A DNA stretch of 48,157 nucleotides from Nitrospirota bacterium (lineage in GTDB: Bacteria; Nitrospirota; Thermodesulfovibrionia; Thermodesulfovibrionales; UBA9159), in assembly GCA_023475105.1 (NCBI GenBank), contig JAMCWJ010000056.1, positions 1 through 48,157 of the forward strand, read 5' to 3'. This document shows, in pieces, positions 6,685-15,412 of this stretch. Position 1 is the stretch's first letter; each line of letters opens with the position of its first letter. Under the pieces are notes generated by a model that had not been told where the DNA came from, ran no database searches, and saw only the letters and a list, made by a program, of their open reading frames with translations. Made by a program: the position numbers and the translations under genes.

Positions 6685-9624
6685 AACAGTCACTCTTATC
6701 GTGTCGCCCTGCTTCTTGTAAAAGAGGAATATCCGTATGTCTTCCACACTGCCGACCTTCTCGCCGTCGAGGGAGACGATGACGTCGCCCGTCGTAAGAC
6801 CGGCTTTTTCCGAGACGCTGCCTTCGGGGAATCCTGTGATCGTCACCTTTCCTCCTTCCGCCTTCAGGATCGCCATCAGCTTCGGCGCCCGGAGCGTCTT
6901 CATCTCCGGGGGGAAAAGGACGAAGTCGGCGATCCCCTTCTCGACGGACTCGTCGTTGATGAGGATCGAATAGTCCAGTCCGTTCCGCCTGAAGACCCTT
7001 TTCGGAATGCCCGAGCCGAAGATGAGATGCCCTGCTCCGGCCAGGACCACCATCCGGCGGCCCGGGTTCGCCCTGAGGTACTCATCGACGCTCCGGGCCA
7101 TTGTCTCGTCCCATACGATCTGGGCCTGGTAAAAATTTGCGAAATCTTTTCCCGCGGAGCCCTGATGTCTTTCGAAAACCGCCTTCAGCCTCTCCCGGTA
7201 TTGTTCATCAGACATGTCCATCGCCTCCGGCAGGGCCTTTTTCTCCTCTTCGGTGAGGGAGTCTATGCCGGATTTGAAGATCTTGTCGACGATCTCGTTG
7301 TTGATGTTCAGGGCGACGACGGGTATCTTCTCCTCCCTCGCAAAACGCAGGATGTCCTTGTAGAGGTTATAATCGAACCCCCACCGCTTGAAATACTCCG
7401 AGGCCTTCAGGAACTCCCTCTCGTCCGTCTTCCCCGCGATATAGTCATCGAGGGCCTTCTGGAAGGGCCGCTGGAACATCTCCATGCCGACGGCGATCTC
7501 GCGGTTCCCGGCGAAGAGGCCCCTGATCGCCTCGAGCTCCGTCACGTGGTCCTCGTACTTGTCGTGCACCTCGCCGATATAAACGATCTTTTTGGCTGCG
7601 ACTTTTCCGACGATCTCCGGAAGGTCGAGGGTCTTCGCCACCTCGACCCCAGGCACGGCCTTTCTCAGAGTCATGGTCAACCCCCTTTCGCTTTCCGCTG
7701 TCTCCTTTTCCGTATTCACTCCCTCTTTGAAAGCGATCATGCTGTATTTGCCGTAATGGGGTATCTTCGGCAGTGCGGCGTCGACCTCCCCCTTCGAGGC
7801 GGCCTCTGCAACGGCGACGACCCTCGAAAGGTCGAGGGGGTTCTTTTTCACCGCGAGCACGAACCCGGCCTCCGGCAACCCGACCCTGCCGAAGAGCCTT
7901 TTCAGGAGCGGGTTATCGCGACCGAGTGCGATGACGTTTCCTCCGCTCATTTCTTCAGTCGTCACCTCGGAGGGCTTTTTCACCTCATATCCCTTCTCGC
8001 TGAAAAAACCGGTCAGGCCTGAATAGACCGGGACCTGCTCTTCCCCGGGGAGCGAGACGACGCCTTTTGCATCGCCCAGTATCTTCCCGATGACCGGAGG
8101 GGTCTCACTTTCCGAAAGTCTCCTGAAGACGTCATAGTCCGCATCGACGGCCAGTTTCTCAGGCACGGCGTCTGCGGTGACGGCGAAGGCCTTTTCCTCA
8201 GCCTCGACCTTCAGGACACCCGTGGTTTGCCCTTTTGCCGTCTTCACCGTCAGGGGCAGATCGAAGATGAAGAAGGGCTTTTCCTCCTGGACGACGTCGA
8301 AGGAGACAGTCGACCGGAAGCCCTTCGGCCCTATTTCGATGTTCTTTATCCCGAGGCGCGGTGCGCCCTTCTCTTCCAGCCAGGCCTTGAAGAAACGGCC
8401 GAGGTCCCTGCCTGATTCCTTCTCGAAAGAGGCCCGTATATCCTCCCACGAGGCCTTCCTGAACCGGTTGCGGTCTACGAAATCCCTGAAGGACCTGAAA
8501 AAGGCCTCGTCTCCCACGATCTTTCTGAGCATATGGAAGACCATCGCCGCCTTGCCGTAGCCTATCGCCCGCGAAGCGAAATCGGTCCTCGTCCTGAAGT
8601 CCCTGAGGGGGAAGTCCTCTCCGGGGAGCACATAGCTGTCATAATCGATCAGGATCTGTTTCCTGTAAAGCCAACCCCGGCCTTTCTCCTCTTCATAGTA
8701 ATGGTCGGCAAGGTAAGTCGTGAGGCCTTCCGCCCAATTGCCCTTTTCAAAATCTATGTATACGAGATTCCCGAGCCATTGGTGGAGTATCTCATGGCCG
8801 AGGGAGGTTTTGACGATGAAAGGAAGCCTCACCACTTCCCGGCCGAGCACGGTGAAGGTCGGCACCGAGTAGCCCGTCTCGAGAAAATTCTCGACTATCG
8901 AGAACCTCCCGAAGGGGAATTTGCCTGCCATGCCTTCATAGAGTTCGATGTATTTTCTTGCATAATCGAGATAGGTGCCTGCCAGACCTGCATCTTCAGG
9001 GAAAAAATAAGTGGACAGTCCGATGCCCCTGAAGGACTCGCTTTTTACGTTGTATCTCGCGGCCACGAGGTCGATGCCCGAAACCGGATGGGGAAAGGAG
9101 AAAGAGAAAAGGTTGCCTCCCTTTGTTTTCGCTTCCGTCGTTTCTTCGGATTCCGAGACCGCAGTGAAGTCGGCCGGAACGAGGGCCCTGAGGTGATAAT
9201 GCTCCAGCCCCTCCGGCGCGGGGTACCAGCTGCCGGAAAGAACGATGCCCCGTTCTTCGATGACGCAGGGGCTGTCCTGTCCGGAGCGGCACCGGTATGC
9301 TATCTCGACCGTGGTCCCTCTTTCGGTCTTTACCCTGAAGGCCCCGTCCTTGATCTTCGGTTCGAGGGGGACGCCGTCTCTCCTTACCGAGAGCAGTTCG
9401 AGCGCTCCGGTTTGGACCGGGACCTCTCCCTCTTTATAAAATTTGATCGCGCATTCGCCCTGCATAGACTTTCTCTCCATATCGAAGGAGACGGAGAGAC
9501 CGATCTCGGGGAGGGCGTCGCGCCTTTCTCCGGCAAGGACGAACGGAGCGTGAAGGAAGAGGGCGGCGAAGATGCCGGAAACGAGCACGGACATGAATTT
9601 TGAGTGAGACAAAAGGGCCGTCAT
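6616..9624 (-). CDS. Secreted M1-family (gluzincin) peptidase - ChaN-like - PDZ fusion
   Basis: This 1002-residue protein has an N-terminal signal sequence (hydrophobic run about residues 12-31). An M1-type metallopeptidase domain follows, with HEILH at 277-281 and the third zinc ligand Glu in NWAEG at 299. A ChaN/haem-binding-uptake-like domain begins near residue 690 (KIVYIGEVHDKYEDH, then VGMEMFQR). A C-terminal PDZ domain (about 925-1000) carries GSVSEKAGLTTGDVIVSLDG. The usual M1 GAMEN exopeptidase motif is not evident; ENFLETGYSVP occupies that region. It is probably periplasmic or surface-attached. The gene runs against the lipid A operon and overlaps the 3' end of waaA by 69 bases. 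A second in-frame ATG at 9594 would still leave a complete signal peptide. The substrate cannot be told from sequence. Confidence 0.85.
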   Translation of the reverse strand: MTALLSHSKFMSVLVSGIFAALFLHAPFVLAGERRDALPEIGLSVSFDMERKSMQGECAIKFYKEGEVPVQTGALELLSVRRDGVPLEPKIKDGAFRVKTERGTTVEIAYRCRSGQDSPCVIEERGIVLSGSWYPAPEGLEHYHLRALVPADFTAVSESEETTEAKTKGGNLFSFSFPHPVSGIDLVAARYNVKSESFRGIGLSTYFFPEDAGLAGTYLDYARKYIELYEGMAGKFPFGRFSIVENFLETGYSVPTFTVLGREVVRLPFIVKTSLGHEILHQWLGNLVYIDFEKGNWAEGLTTYLADHYYEEEKGRGWLYRKQILIDYDSYVLPGEDFPLRDFRTRTDFASRAIGYGKAAMVFHMLRKIVGDEAFFRSFRDFVDRNRFRKASWEDIRASFEKESGRDLGRFFKAWLEEKGAPRLGIKNIEIGPKGFRSTVSFDVVQEEKPFFIFDLPLTVKTAKGQTTGVLKVEAEEKAFAVTADAVPEKLAVDADYDVFRRLSESETPPVIGKILGDAKGVVSLPGEEQVPVYSGLTGFFSEKGYEVKKPSEVTTEEMSGGNVIALGRDNPLLKRLFGRVGLPEAGFVLAVKKNPLDLSRVVAVAEAASKGEVDAALPKIPHYGKYSMIAFKEGVNTEKETAESERGLTMTLRKAVPGVEVAKTLDLPEIVGKVAAKKIVYIGEVHDKYEDHVTELEAIRGLFAGNREIAVGMEMFQRPFQKALDDYIAGKTDEREFLKASEYFKRWGFDYNLYKDILRFAREEKIPVVALNINNEIVDKIFKSGIDSLTEEEKKALPEAMDMSDEQYRERLKAVFERHQGSAGKDFANFYQAQIVWDETMARSVDEYLRANPGRRMVVLAGAGHLIFGSGIPKRVFRRNGLDYSILINDESVEKGIADFVLFPPEMKTLRAPKLMAILKAEGGKVTITGFPEGSVSEKAGLTTGDVIVSLDGEKVGSVEDIRIFLFYKKQGDTIRVTVLRKRFLFGERELSVQVTLKDLH

Positions 9625-9831
9625 ATGTCGCTACCCACTATAGCAGAAATCCACCGGCTTGTCAGCTGGAGGCTCCAGCCGACAAGCGACCTATGACCGA
9701 TCCTTCCACCCCGGAGGTGGCAGGACCTCACAGAGGCAGGACCACTGGATATCCCGGATTGTCATTGCTTCAGGTCTTCCCTGAGTTCCGCCTTCGAAAT
9801 TCCTGATGTTAAAGTTGCAGTTCAACTTTCC
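9625..9831. other. Divergent intergenic region with a 23-base palindromic repeat
   Basis: This region separates the peptidase gene from the exopolysaccharide operon. It holds CAAGC/GCTTG-type repeat debris (about 9655-9690). The palindrome CCACC-CCGGA-GGTGG lies inside a 23-base segment at 9703-9725 whose exact reverse complement recurs at 24933-24955. No gene is seen. Confidence 0.5.
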
Positions 9832-9860
9832 TTGACAAAACATAATAAAGGGTGTATAAA
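9832..9860 (+). promoter_or_regulatory. Sigma-70 type promoter of the EPS operon
   Basis: A perfect -35 box TTGACA (9832-9837) is followed by a 17-base spacer and TATAAA (9855-9860). The predicted transcript starts near 9867, about 20 bases before the FecR-type ATG. This is the clearest promoter in the window. Confidence 0.75.
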
Positions 9861-9885
9861 TAATTTGGAACGAAGGAGGGCGTCA

Positions 9886-10692
9886 ATGACACATAAGCGC
9901 AGGTATAGGGGTATAATAGCGGTCTTTGCGGGGATAGTGCTGCTGTTCGGACAGCTTGCCTTTGCGATGGAGCCTTCAGTCGCGATCCTCGGCGATATCG
10001 TGGGCAAGGGCTCCACTGAGATGAGGACCGCCTTCGGGAAGTGGATATCCGTGAGCGGCAGGGCCTACCCGCTTATCGACGGCGCAAACCTCAGGTCCGC
10101 GGAAGGCAGCATGTCCTCGATCTTCAGGGACGGGGCGAGAATTGAGATCGGCAGGAACTCCGAGATCATTGTGGCGGGCGCCAAAGGCAATTATACGGTC
10201 GATCTGAAAAAAGGAAAGATCGCCTTCAGCATTCCGGAAGGCGTTCGTTTTTCCGTGATTACGCCAACCTCTTCAGTTCAGACAGGGTTGGAGTCGAACA
10301 TGATACGGACGGTGAACACCGCGTCCCGTGACTTCACGAGAGGGACGGTCGGTTATGACGGCAAGGGCACCACGGTTACCGTGCTGAGCGGAACGCTCAT
10401 GGTGAGGGACGCGAAAGGCGCCGGGATCCGGAAGGTGGCAGCGGGGAATTCCCTCTATGTTGCAGGGGCCGACACCGGCTATCGTCCCGAGCCCGCGCAG
10501 TTGCTCCCGACAGAGAATAAGGGAAACCAGGGTTCCGGAGGGGGAAACGGCGGCAACCCTCCCGAGCCGAAGGATCCTGCCTTGTCGCCGCTCGTCGTTG
10601 GCGGCGCCAGTCTGGTGCTCGTGGGCGGGACGTTCCTGATCGTGAACAGCACGACAAAGGGAAACGGTGTCGCAAGTCCTTCTCAGCCGTAG
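9886..10692 (+). CDS. FecR-domain protein, exported and membrane-anchored
   Basis: The product is 268 residues long. A signal sequence or N-terminal anchor (residues 7-27) is followed by a FecR-like domain: SGRAYPLIDGANLRS, an IFRDGARIEIGRNSE stretch and the DLKKGKIAFSIPEG strand. Next come a Gly/Pro-rich linker (GNQGSGGGNGGNPPEP) and a hydrophobic C-terminal segment (about 242-260). The start is set by GGAGGG upstream of the ATG at 9886. FecR-like beta domains without a TonB partner often occur at the head of exopolysaccharide operons, where they may bind glycan or act as periplasmic structural proteins. Here it is the first gene after a strong promoter. Its specific role is unknown. Confidence 0.8.
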   Translation: MTHKRRYRGIIAVFAGIVLLFGQLAFAMEPSVAILGDIVGKGSTEMRTAFGKWISVSGRAYPLIDGANLRSAEGSMSSIFRDGARIEIGRNSEIIVAGAKGNYTVDLKKGKIAFSIPEGVRFSVITPTSSVQTGLESNMIRTVNTASRDFTRGTVGYDGKGTTVTVLSGTLMVRDAKGAGIRKVAAGNSLYVAGADTGYRPEPAQLLPTENKGNQGSGGGNGGNPPEPKDPALSPLVVGGASLVLVGGTFLIVNSTTKGNGVASPSQP

Positions 10693-10830
10693 CCGCGCAG
10701 TGCCGAAGCGAAAGGTGCGGAAAACAGCCGGTTGAATGCTCGTGTCGTGATGCAGTTCTTGCTGCCGTTGTCACAGGGGTGTAGCGAACCTGGTAATGCG
10801 CTCATTTCGCCTTTAAACAAGACAAGAACG

Positions 10831-11853
10831 ATGAAACGAATATATCTGCCTGCTGTCTGCGTGCTGTTGCTTTCCCTTTTCATCGCAGGATGCGGAGGGA
10901 GCAGGGAAGTGAATGCCCAAAGGATAGATTCCGAAGTCTCCGGAGATTCCAAAGCCGCACAGCTCAACGCCCTGATGCTGAATTCCGCAATGACGCAGGG
11001 CGTCGATCCCCATGCGGATTATGTGATAGGCGCCGACGACCTTCTCGATATCGATGTCTTCCAGGCAGATGAGCTCAAAAGGACGGTAAGGGTCAGCTCG
11101 CAGGGGTACATCGGGCTGCCGCTGATCGGCCAGATCAAAGCAAAGGGGCTGACCCCGGTCCAGCTCGAAAAGGAGATGAGCGAGAGGCTCGGGAAATATA
11201 TGCAGGAGCCTCTTGTAAGTGTGTACGTGAAGGAGTACAAGGCGCAGAAGATCGGGGTGATCGGGGCGGTGACGAGCCCCCAGGTGTATGCGGTGACCGG
11301 TCAGAGATACCTGCTCGAGATGCTCTCGATGGCGGGCGGACTTTCGAGGGACGCGGGGACGATCTGCTATGTCCTGCGGCCCGTCAACTCCGAGCAGCCC
11401 GGAGCTTCGGGCACGGAGACGCTCGTGGTCGACCTGTCGGAACTTCTCGAGAAGGGGAACATGGCACTGAACATCCCTGTGTTCGGAGGCGATGTGATCA
11501 ACGTGCCGAAAGGCGGCGTCGTATTTGTGGACGGTGCAGTGGAGAGGCCCGGGGTGTACCAGATGGCGGGAAAGACGACCCTGGTCCAGGCGGTCGTCAT
11601 GGCCGGGGGCATGAAGTTCGAGGCGACAAAATCCGAGGTCCTGGTGTACAGGGACCGCGGCGACAATACGCGCGAGATCATCCATACCGATTACGAGGCG
11701 ATCAAGGACGGCGGAAAGGACGATCTCGTCCTCAAGCAGAACGATATCGTTGTCGTCCCTTCGAACGGATTCAGGAGTTTCCTGACCGGGATCGGCACGG
11801 TATTCCGGGGCGCGGTAGGCGTGGGGGGCGGCAGCGTAGGCGTGGGCCGCTGA
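10831..11853 (+). CDS. Polysaccharide export lipoprotein (Wza/OPX family, SLBB domains)
   Basis: This 340-residue outer-membrane polysaccharide export protein has a lipoprotein signal ending in a lipobox (LFIAG|C, Cys21). The Poly_export domain follows (YVIGADDLLDIDVFQ to about residue 140), then two SLBB segments (IGVIGAVTSPQVYAV and VFVDGAVERPGVYQMAG). It should form or gate the periplasm-to-surface channel together with the downstream tyrosine kinase. The ATG at 10831 is chosen because it places the signal peptide at the N-terminus; the longer open frame adds 33 unsupported residues. The 138 bases before it contain no evident gene. Confidence 0.9.
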   Translation: MKRIYLPAVCVLLLSLFIAGCGGSREVNAQRIDSEVSGDSKAAQLNALMLNSAMTQGVDPHADYVIGADDLLDIDVFQADELKRTVRVSSQGYIGLPLIGQIKAKGLTPVQLEKEMSERLGKYMQEPLVSVYVKEYKAQKIGVIGAVTSPQVYAVTGQRYLLEMLSMAGGLSRDAGTICYVLRPVNSEQPGASGTETLVVDLSELLEKGNMALNIPVFGGDVINVPKGGVVFVDGAVERPGVYQMAGKTTLVQAVVMAGGMKFEATKSEVLVYRDRGDNTREIIHTDYEAIKDGGKDDLVLKQNDIVVVPSNGFRSFLTGIGTVFRGAVGVGGGSVGVGR

Positions 11854-11867
11854 CAGGAGGGAGACAT

Positions 11868-14147
11868 ATGGGTGCCAGTGACGAAAACCACAATGAACAG
11901 ATGAACATCCAGAAGGCGCAGGAATTCCCTGTCGCCTTCCCGATGAATTATCCGCAGCAGCAGGAGGAAGAGGAGGTCCACCTCAGGGACTATCTCCACA
12001 TCCTCCTCAGAAGAAAATGGACTGCGATCACCTTCCTCGTGATCACCGTGACGACTGTCCTGATCGGGACGTTCATGACCACGCCGGTGTACCGCTCTTC
12101 GGTCACGATAAAAATCGACAAGGAAAACCCGAACGTCCTTCAGTTCAAGGACGTGATCGAAGTCGAGAAGATGGCCGACGACTACTACCAGACCCAGTAC
12201 AAGATCCTCAAGAGCAGGAACCTCGCAAAGAGGGTCATCAGGACGCTGAAACTCGACAGGAGCCCTGAATTCGCCGCTCCGAAACGGGCGACGGCAAACG
12301 CTGCGGCTACCGCCGAGGAGAACCCCTTCAGCCGGAACCCGGACGAAGGGATAAACCCGGAGGCGGTGAACAGTTTCCTGTCGCGCCTCACCGTGGAGCC
12401 CCAGCAGAAATCGATGCTCGTGAAGGTGAGCTTTGACAGCCGCGACCCGGTATTGTCGGCAAAGGTCGCGAACACGATCGCGAAATCGTACATAGACTTC
12501 AATATCGAAAGCAAGTTCGACGCCACCCAGCAGGCAAGGGAGTGGCTCGAAAAACAGCTCGATGAGATGAAGGCACGGGTCGAGAAGGCGGAGGAGGCGC
12601 TGAACAAATACGCTGCGCAGAACGGCATCATTTTTCTGGAAGCTGGAGGCGGCGCCAAGGACGGCAAGGAAGGAGGAGGGCAGGACATTGTGACGCAGAA
12701 ACTCTCCGAGCTTTCTTCGCAACTTACCCAGGCCACATCGGACAGGATCAGCAAGGAGGCTGTTTACAGGGACGTTGCGAAGGGGGACCCCGAATCGACC
12801 TCGCCGGTCATGAACAATCCCCTCGTCCAGGGTTTGAAAAAGGACTATGCCGCTGCGGATACGGATTACTCCCAGCTTCTGAAGGTCTATAAGCCCGAGT
12901 ATCCAAAAATGGTGAGACTGAAGGAGCAGATGAACCAGATCAGGGCGAAGATAGACGCCGAGGCGAAAAAGACGGTCTCCGGGATACGAAGGGACTACGA
13001 AACAGCCCTCAAGAGAGAGGCATACCTGAAGTCGACGCTCGACAAGTACAAGGGAGAGGCCCTGAACCTGAACGAAAAGATGATCCAGTACCAGATCCTG
13101 AAGCGTGAGACCGATACGAACAGGGAACTTTACAACGGCCTTCTCCAGAGGCTGAAGGAGACAGGCATCTCGGCGAGCCTCACTTCGAGCAACATCCAGA
13201 TACTCGACCGGGCAGAGGTTCCCCGGAGCCCCTACAAACCGAAGAAGAAGATGAACTTTCTGATAGCGCTCCTCACAGGCCTCTTCGGAGGCATCGGACT
13301 TGCCTTCTTTGTCGAATACCTCGACAACACTGTCAAGAACCCCGGCGAGCTCGAAAAGGCGATGTCCCTGCCCTCCCTCGGCATCGTGCCGAGCGTTGAG
13401 CAGGACGATGCTGGGACGAAGCCGATGCTCACGAGCGAAGACAGGAAGTCGCCCCTGTCGGAGGCTTACCGGTCGATCGGCACTTACATCCAGTTCTCCT
13501 CGGCCGAAAAGCCCCCGAAGACGATGCTCGTCACCTCCGCAAGGAAGGGCGAGGGAAAGACGACAACGGCAATCAATACCGCGATCACGATGGCGCGCTC
13601 TTCGGGGAAAGGCCTCATCATAGACGCCGATATGCGGAAGCCGGAGCTGCACAAGATATTCGACGTCGACCCCAAGAACGGGCTCTCCTCCTTTCTTACC
13701 GGCCATATAGAATTCGGCGGCGGCCTCATCAAGAAGACGAAGGTCGGGAACCTCGATGTGATACCTGCCGGGGTGATCCCCCCAAATCCCTCGGAACTGC
13801 TCAGCTCGTACCGGATGAGGGACCTGATGAACGGCCTGTTCACGCTCTACTCCTTTATCATCATCGATTCCCCGCCGCTTCTCGGCCTGTCCGACAGCCT
13901 CATACTCAGCACGCTGACCGACGGGGTGATCGTTGTCGTGCGCGCCGGGGAGACCCCGAAGGACCTGATCGCACAGTCGAAGAAACTCCTTTACGGCGTC
14001 AATGCGAAGGTGCTCGGCGTCGTGTTGAACGGTATCCGGGAATCGGACCTCAGGTACGGCTCGTACTCGTACTACTATTCCTATTACTACGAAGACGGCG
14101 ACCACAACGGCAAAAAAAGAAAGAGGAGAGCCAGGGACAGGGCGTAA
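11868..14147 (+). CDS. Wzc/ExoP-type polysaccharide co-polymerase and tyrosine autokinase
   Basis: This 759-residue inner-membrane protein has a first membrane helix about residues 48-68 (Wzz domain), a long periplasmic coiled-coil region and a second helix near 460-482. The cytoplasmic BY-kinase domain shows Walker A (ARKGEGKTTTAIN, about 558), Walker A' (IDADMRKPE, about 585) and Walker B (FIIIDSPP, about 663). The tail is Tyr-rich (YGSYSYYYSYYYEDGD), the usual autophosphorylation cluster. Such proteins control polymer length and export through cycles of phosphorylation; the PHP phosphatase at 20130 is the expected counterpart. The ribosome-binding site is CAGGAGGGAG. Confidence 0.93.
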   Translation: MGASDENHNEQMNIQKAQEFPVAFPMNYPQQQEEEEVHLRDYLHILLRRKWTAITFLVITVTTVLIGTFMTTPVYRSSVTIKIDKENPNVLQFKDVIEVEKMADDYYQTQYKILKSRNLAKRVIRTLKLDRSPEFAAPKRATANAAATAEENPFSRNPDEGINPEAVNSFLSRLTVEPQQKSMLVKVSFDSRDPVLSAKVANTIAKSYIDFNIESKFDATQQAREWLEKQLDEMKARVEKAEEALNKYAAQNGIIFLEAGGGAKDGKEGGGQDIVTQKLSELSSQLTQATSDRISKEAVYRDVAKGDPESTSPVMNNPLVQGLKKDYAAADTDYSQLLKVYKPEYPKMVRLKEQMNQIRAKIDAEAKKTVSGIRRDYETALKREAYLKSTLDKYKGEALNLNEKMIQYQILKRETDTNRELYNGLLQRLKETGISASLTSSNIQILDRAEVPRSPYKPKKKMNFLIALLTGLFGGIGLAFFVEYLDNTVKNPGELEKAMSLPSLGIVPSVEQDDAGTKPMLTSEDRKSPLSEAYRSIGTYIQFSSAEKPPKTMLVTSARKGEGKTTTAINTAITMARSSGKGLIIDADMRKPELHKIFDVDPKNGLSSFLTGHIEFGGGLIKKTKVGNLDVIPAGVIPPNPSELLSSYRMRDLMNGLFTLYSFIIIDSPPLLGLSDSLILSTLTDGVIVVVRAGETPKDLIAQSKKLLYGVNAKVLGVVLNGIRESDLRYGSYSYYYSYYYEDGDHNGKKRKRRARDRA

Positions 14148-15412
14148 TGGTGCTTTTCAGGACGCTCTCAGCCCTCATCGCCGCAGCCGCACTGGTCCTG
14201 ACGCTCCGGCCTGCCCTCTCCGCATATTTCTCTTCGGGAAACCCGGGAATCAGCAAAGAGGGGATATCCGTCGCCGGGAGGATCACGGAAGAAGACGCCC
14301 GGTACCATTCCCTTTCCGGTCTGCTCGCCTATGCCTCCCGCGACAACCCGGACCCGGTGAAGGCTGCGGAAAGGTATCTCGAAGCCCTCAGGAGGAACCC
14401 CACCGACAGCCAGACCTGGCTTGCCGTCTCGCGGGCTTACAGAGACAGCGGCAAAAGGGAGGAGGCCGGATATGCGGCGCTGAAGGCCGTTTATTTCGAC
14501 AGGGACAATCCGGTCCTGATATGGGAAGCAGCCGTCTTCTTTCTCCTCGACGGGAAGACCGGGGAATCCGCCCGGTTATTCAGGAGGTACCTCTCGATGA
14601 TTCCCGGAGACCAGGAAAACGTCTACTCCCTTTGCTACACCATGGGAGTCGCCCCGGGAGATATCCTCAACGAAATCGTCCCTCAGGCGTATGCCTTTTA
14701 CCAGCGCTACCTTCGTTTCCTTATTGCAAACAGGCTGCTGAACGAATCCCTTGAGGCCTGGGAAAAGATGAAGCGCTACAACCCGGGCAGGGAGGACTTT
14801 CTCAGGTACGCCGATTTTCTGATCGGCAGCGGCGAGACCGAAAAGGCCCTGGCCCTATGGAAGGATTTTATCAAACGGTTCAGACCGGAGGAAGCGAAGA
14901 AGGAAGCCGAGGAATATCTGTCCGGGGACCGCATCTGGAACGGTGACTTCGAACTCCCGATAGAAAACGGCGGGTACGACTGGAGGCTCGGGAGGTCCGG
15001 GGACGTGAGGATATTCACGGACAGGGATGTAAAAAGAGAAGGGGATTCGTCTCTTAGTGTGAACTTCGACGGCAGCTCGAACCCGGACATTTACATCGCG
15101 CGGCAGATCGTTCCGGTCGAACCCGGCAGGAGGTACCGGCTGAACGGTTATATCAAGACGGACAAACTCACAACGCAGAACGGGCTCGAACTCGAGGTCT
15201 CGGGGCTGCTTTGCGGGCCTTTTGCCGTGAGGTCCGAGCCGGTCACAGGGACGAACATGTGGAAGGAAGTCGAACTCGAATTCCTGAGTCCGCAGGCATG
15301 CAGGACGGTCCAGGTCGGCGTCAGGAGGGAAAGGTCGCTGAAATTCGACAACAGGATAAGCGGCGATGCCTGGATAGACTCCGTCACGATGATTGAGGAG
15401 CCGGGGACGTGA
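14147..15412 (+). CDS. Exported TPR and carbohydrate-binding-like protein
   Basis: The product is 421 residues long. An N-terminal hydrophobic segment (residues 5-25) acts as a signal or anchor. Residues about 50-250 are helical TPR-like repeats (AAERYLEALRRNPTDSQTW and others). A C-terminal beta domain resembling CBM4/9 or galactose-binding folds follows: WNGDFELPIENGGYDWR, SLSVNFDG, YRLNGYIKTDKL. The start overlaps the kinase stop (TAATG), so it is coupled to wzc. A TPR/glycan-binding architecture in this position suggests a periplasmic assembly factor for the polymer machine; no named function can be given. Confidence 0.8.
   Translation: MVLFRTLSALIAAAALVLTLRPALSAYFSSGNPGISKEGISVAGRITEEDARYHSLSGLLAYASRDNPDPVKAAERYLEALRRNPTDSQTWLAVSRAYRDSGKREEAGYAALKAVYFDRDNPVLIWEAAVFFLLDGKTGESARLFRRYLSMIPGDQENVYSLCYTMGVAPGDILNEIVPQAYAFYQRYLRFLIANRLLNESLEAWEKMKRYNPGREDFLRYADFLIGSGETEKALALWKDFIKRFRPEEAKKEAEEYLSGDRIWNGDFELPIENGGYDWRLGRSGDVRIFTDRDVKREGDSSLSVNFDGSSNPDIYIARQIVPVEPGRRYRLNGYIKTDKLTTQNGLELEVSGLLCGPFAVRSEPVTGTNMWKEVELEFLSPQACRTVQVGVRRERSLKFDNRISGDAWIDSVTMIEEPGT

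Noticed and set aside
7027-9603. Plus-strand frames opposite the M1-ChaN-PDZ gene
   Set aside because: The minus strand carries recognisable domains over its full length; the plus frames match no family.
10813-11685. Long minus-strand frames opposite the export and kinase genes (also 11691-14105, 18182-19933)
   Set aside because: They are antisense shadows of well-supported genes in GC-rich DNA, with low-complexity, Arg/His-rich translations.
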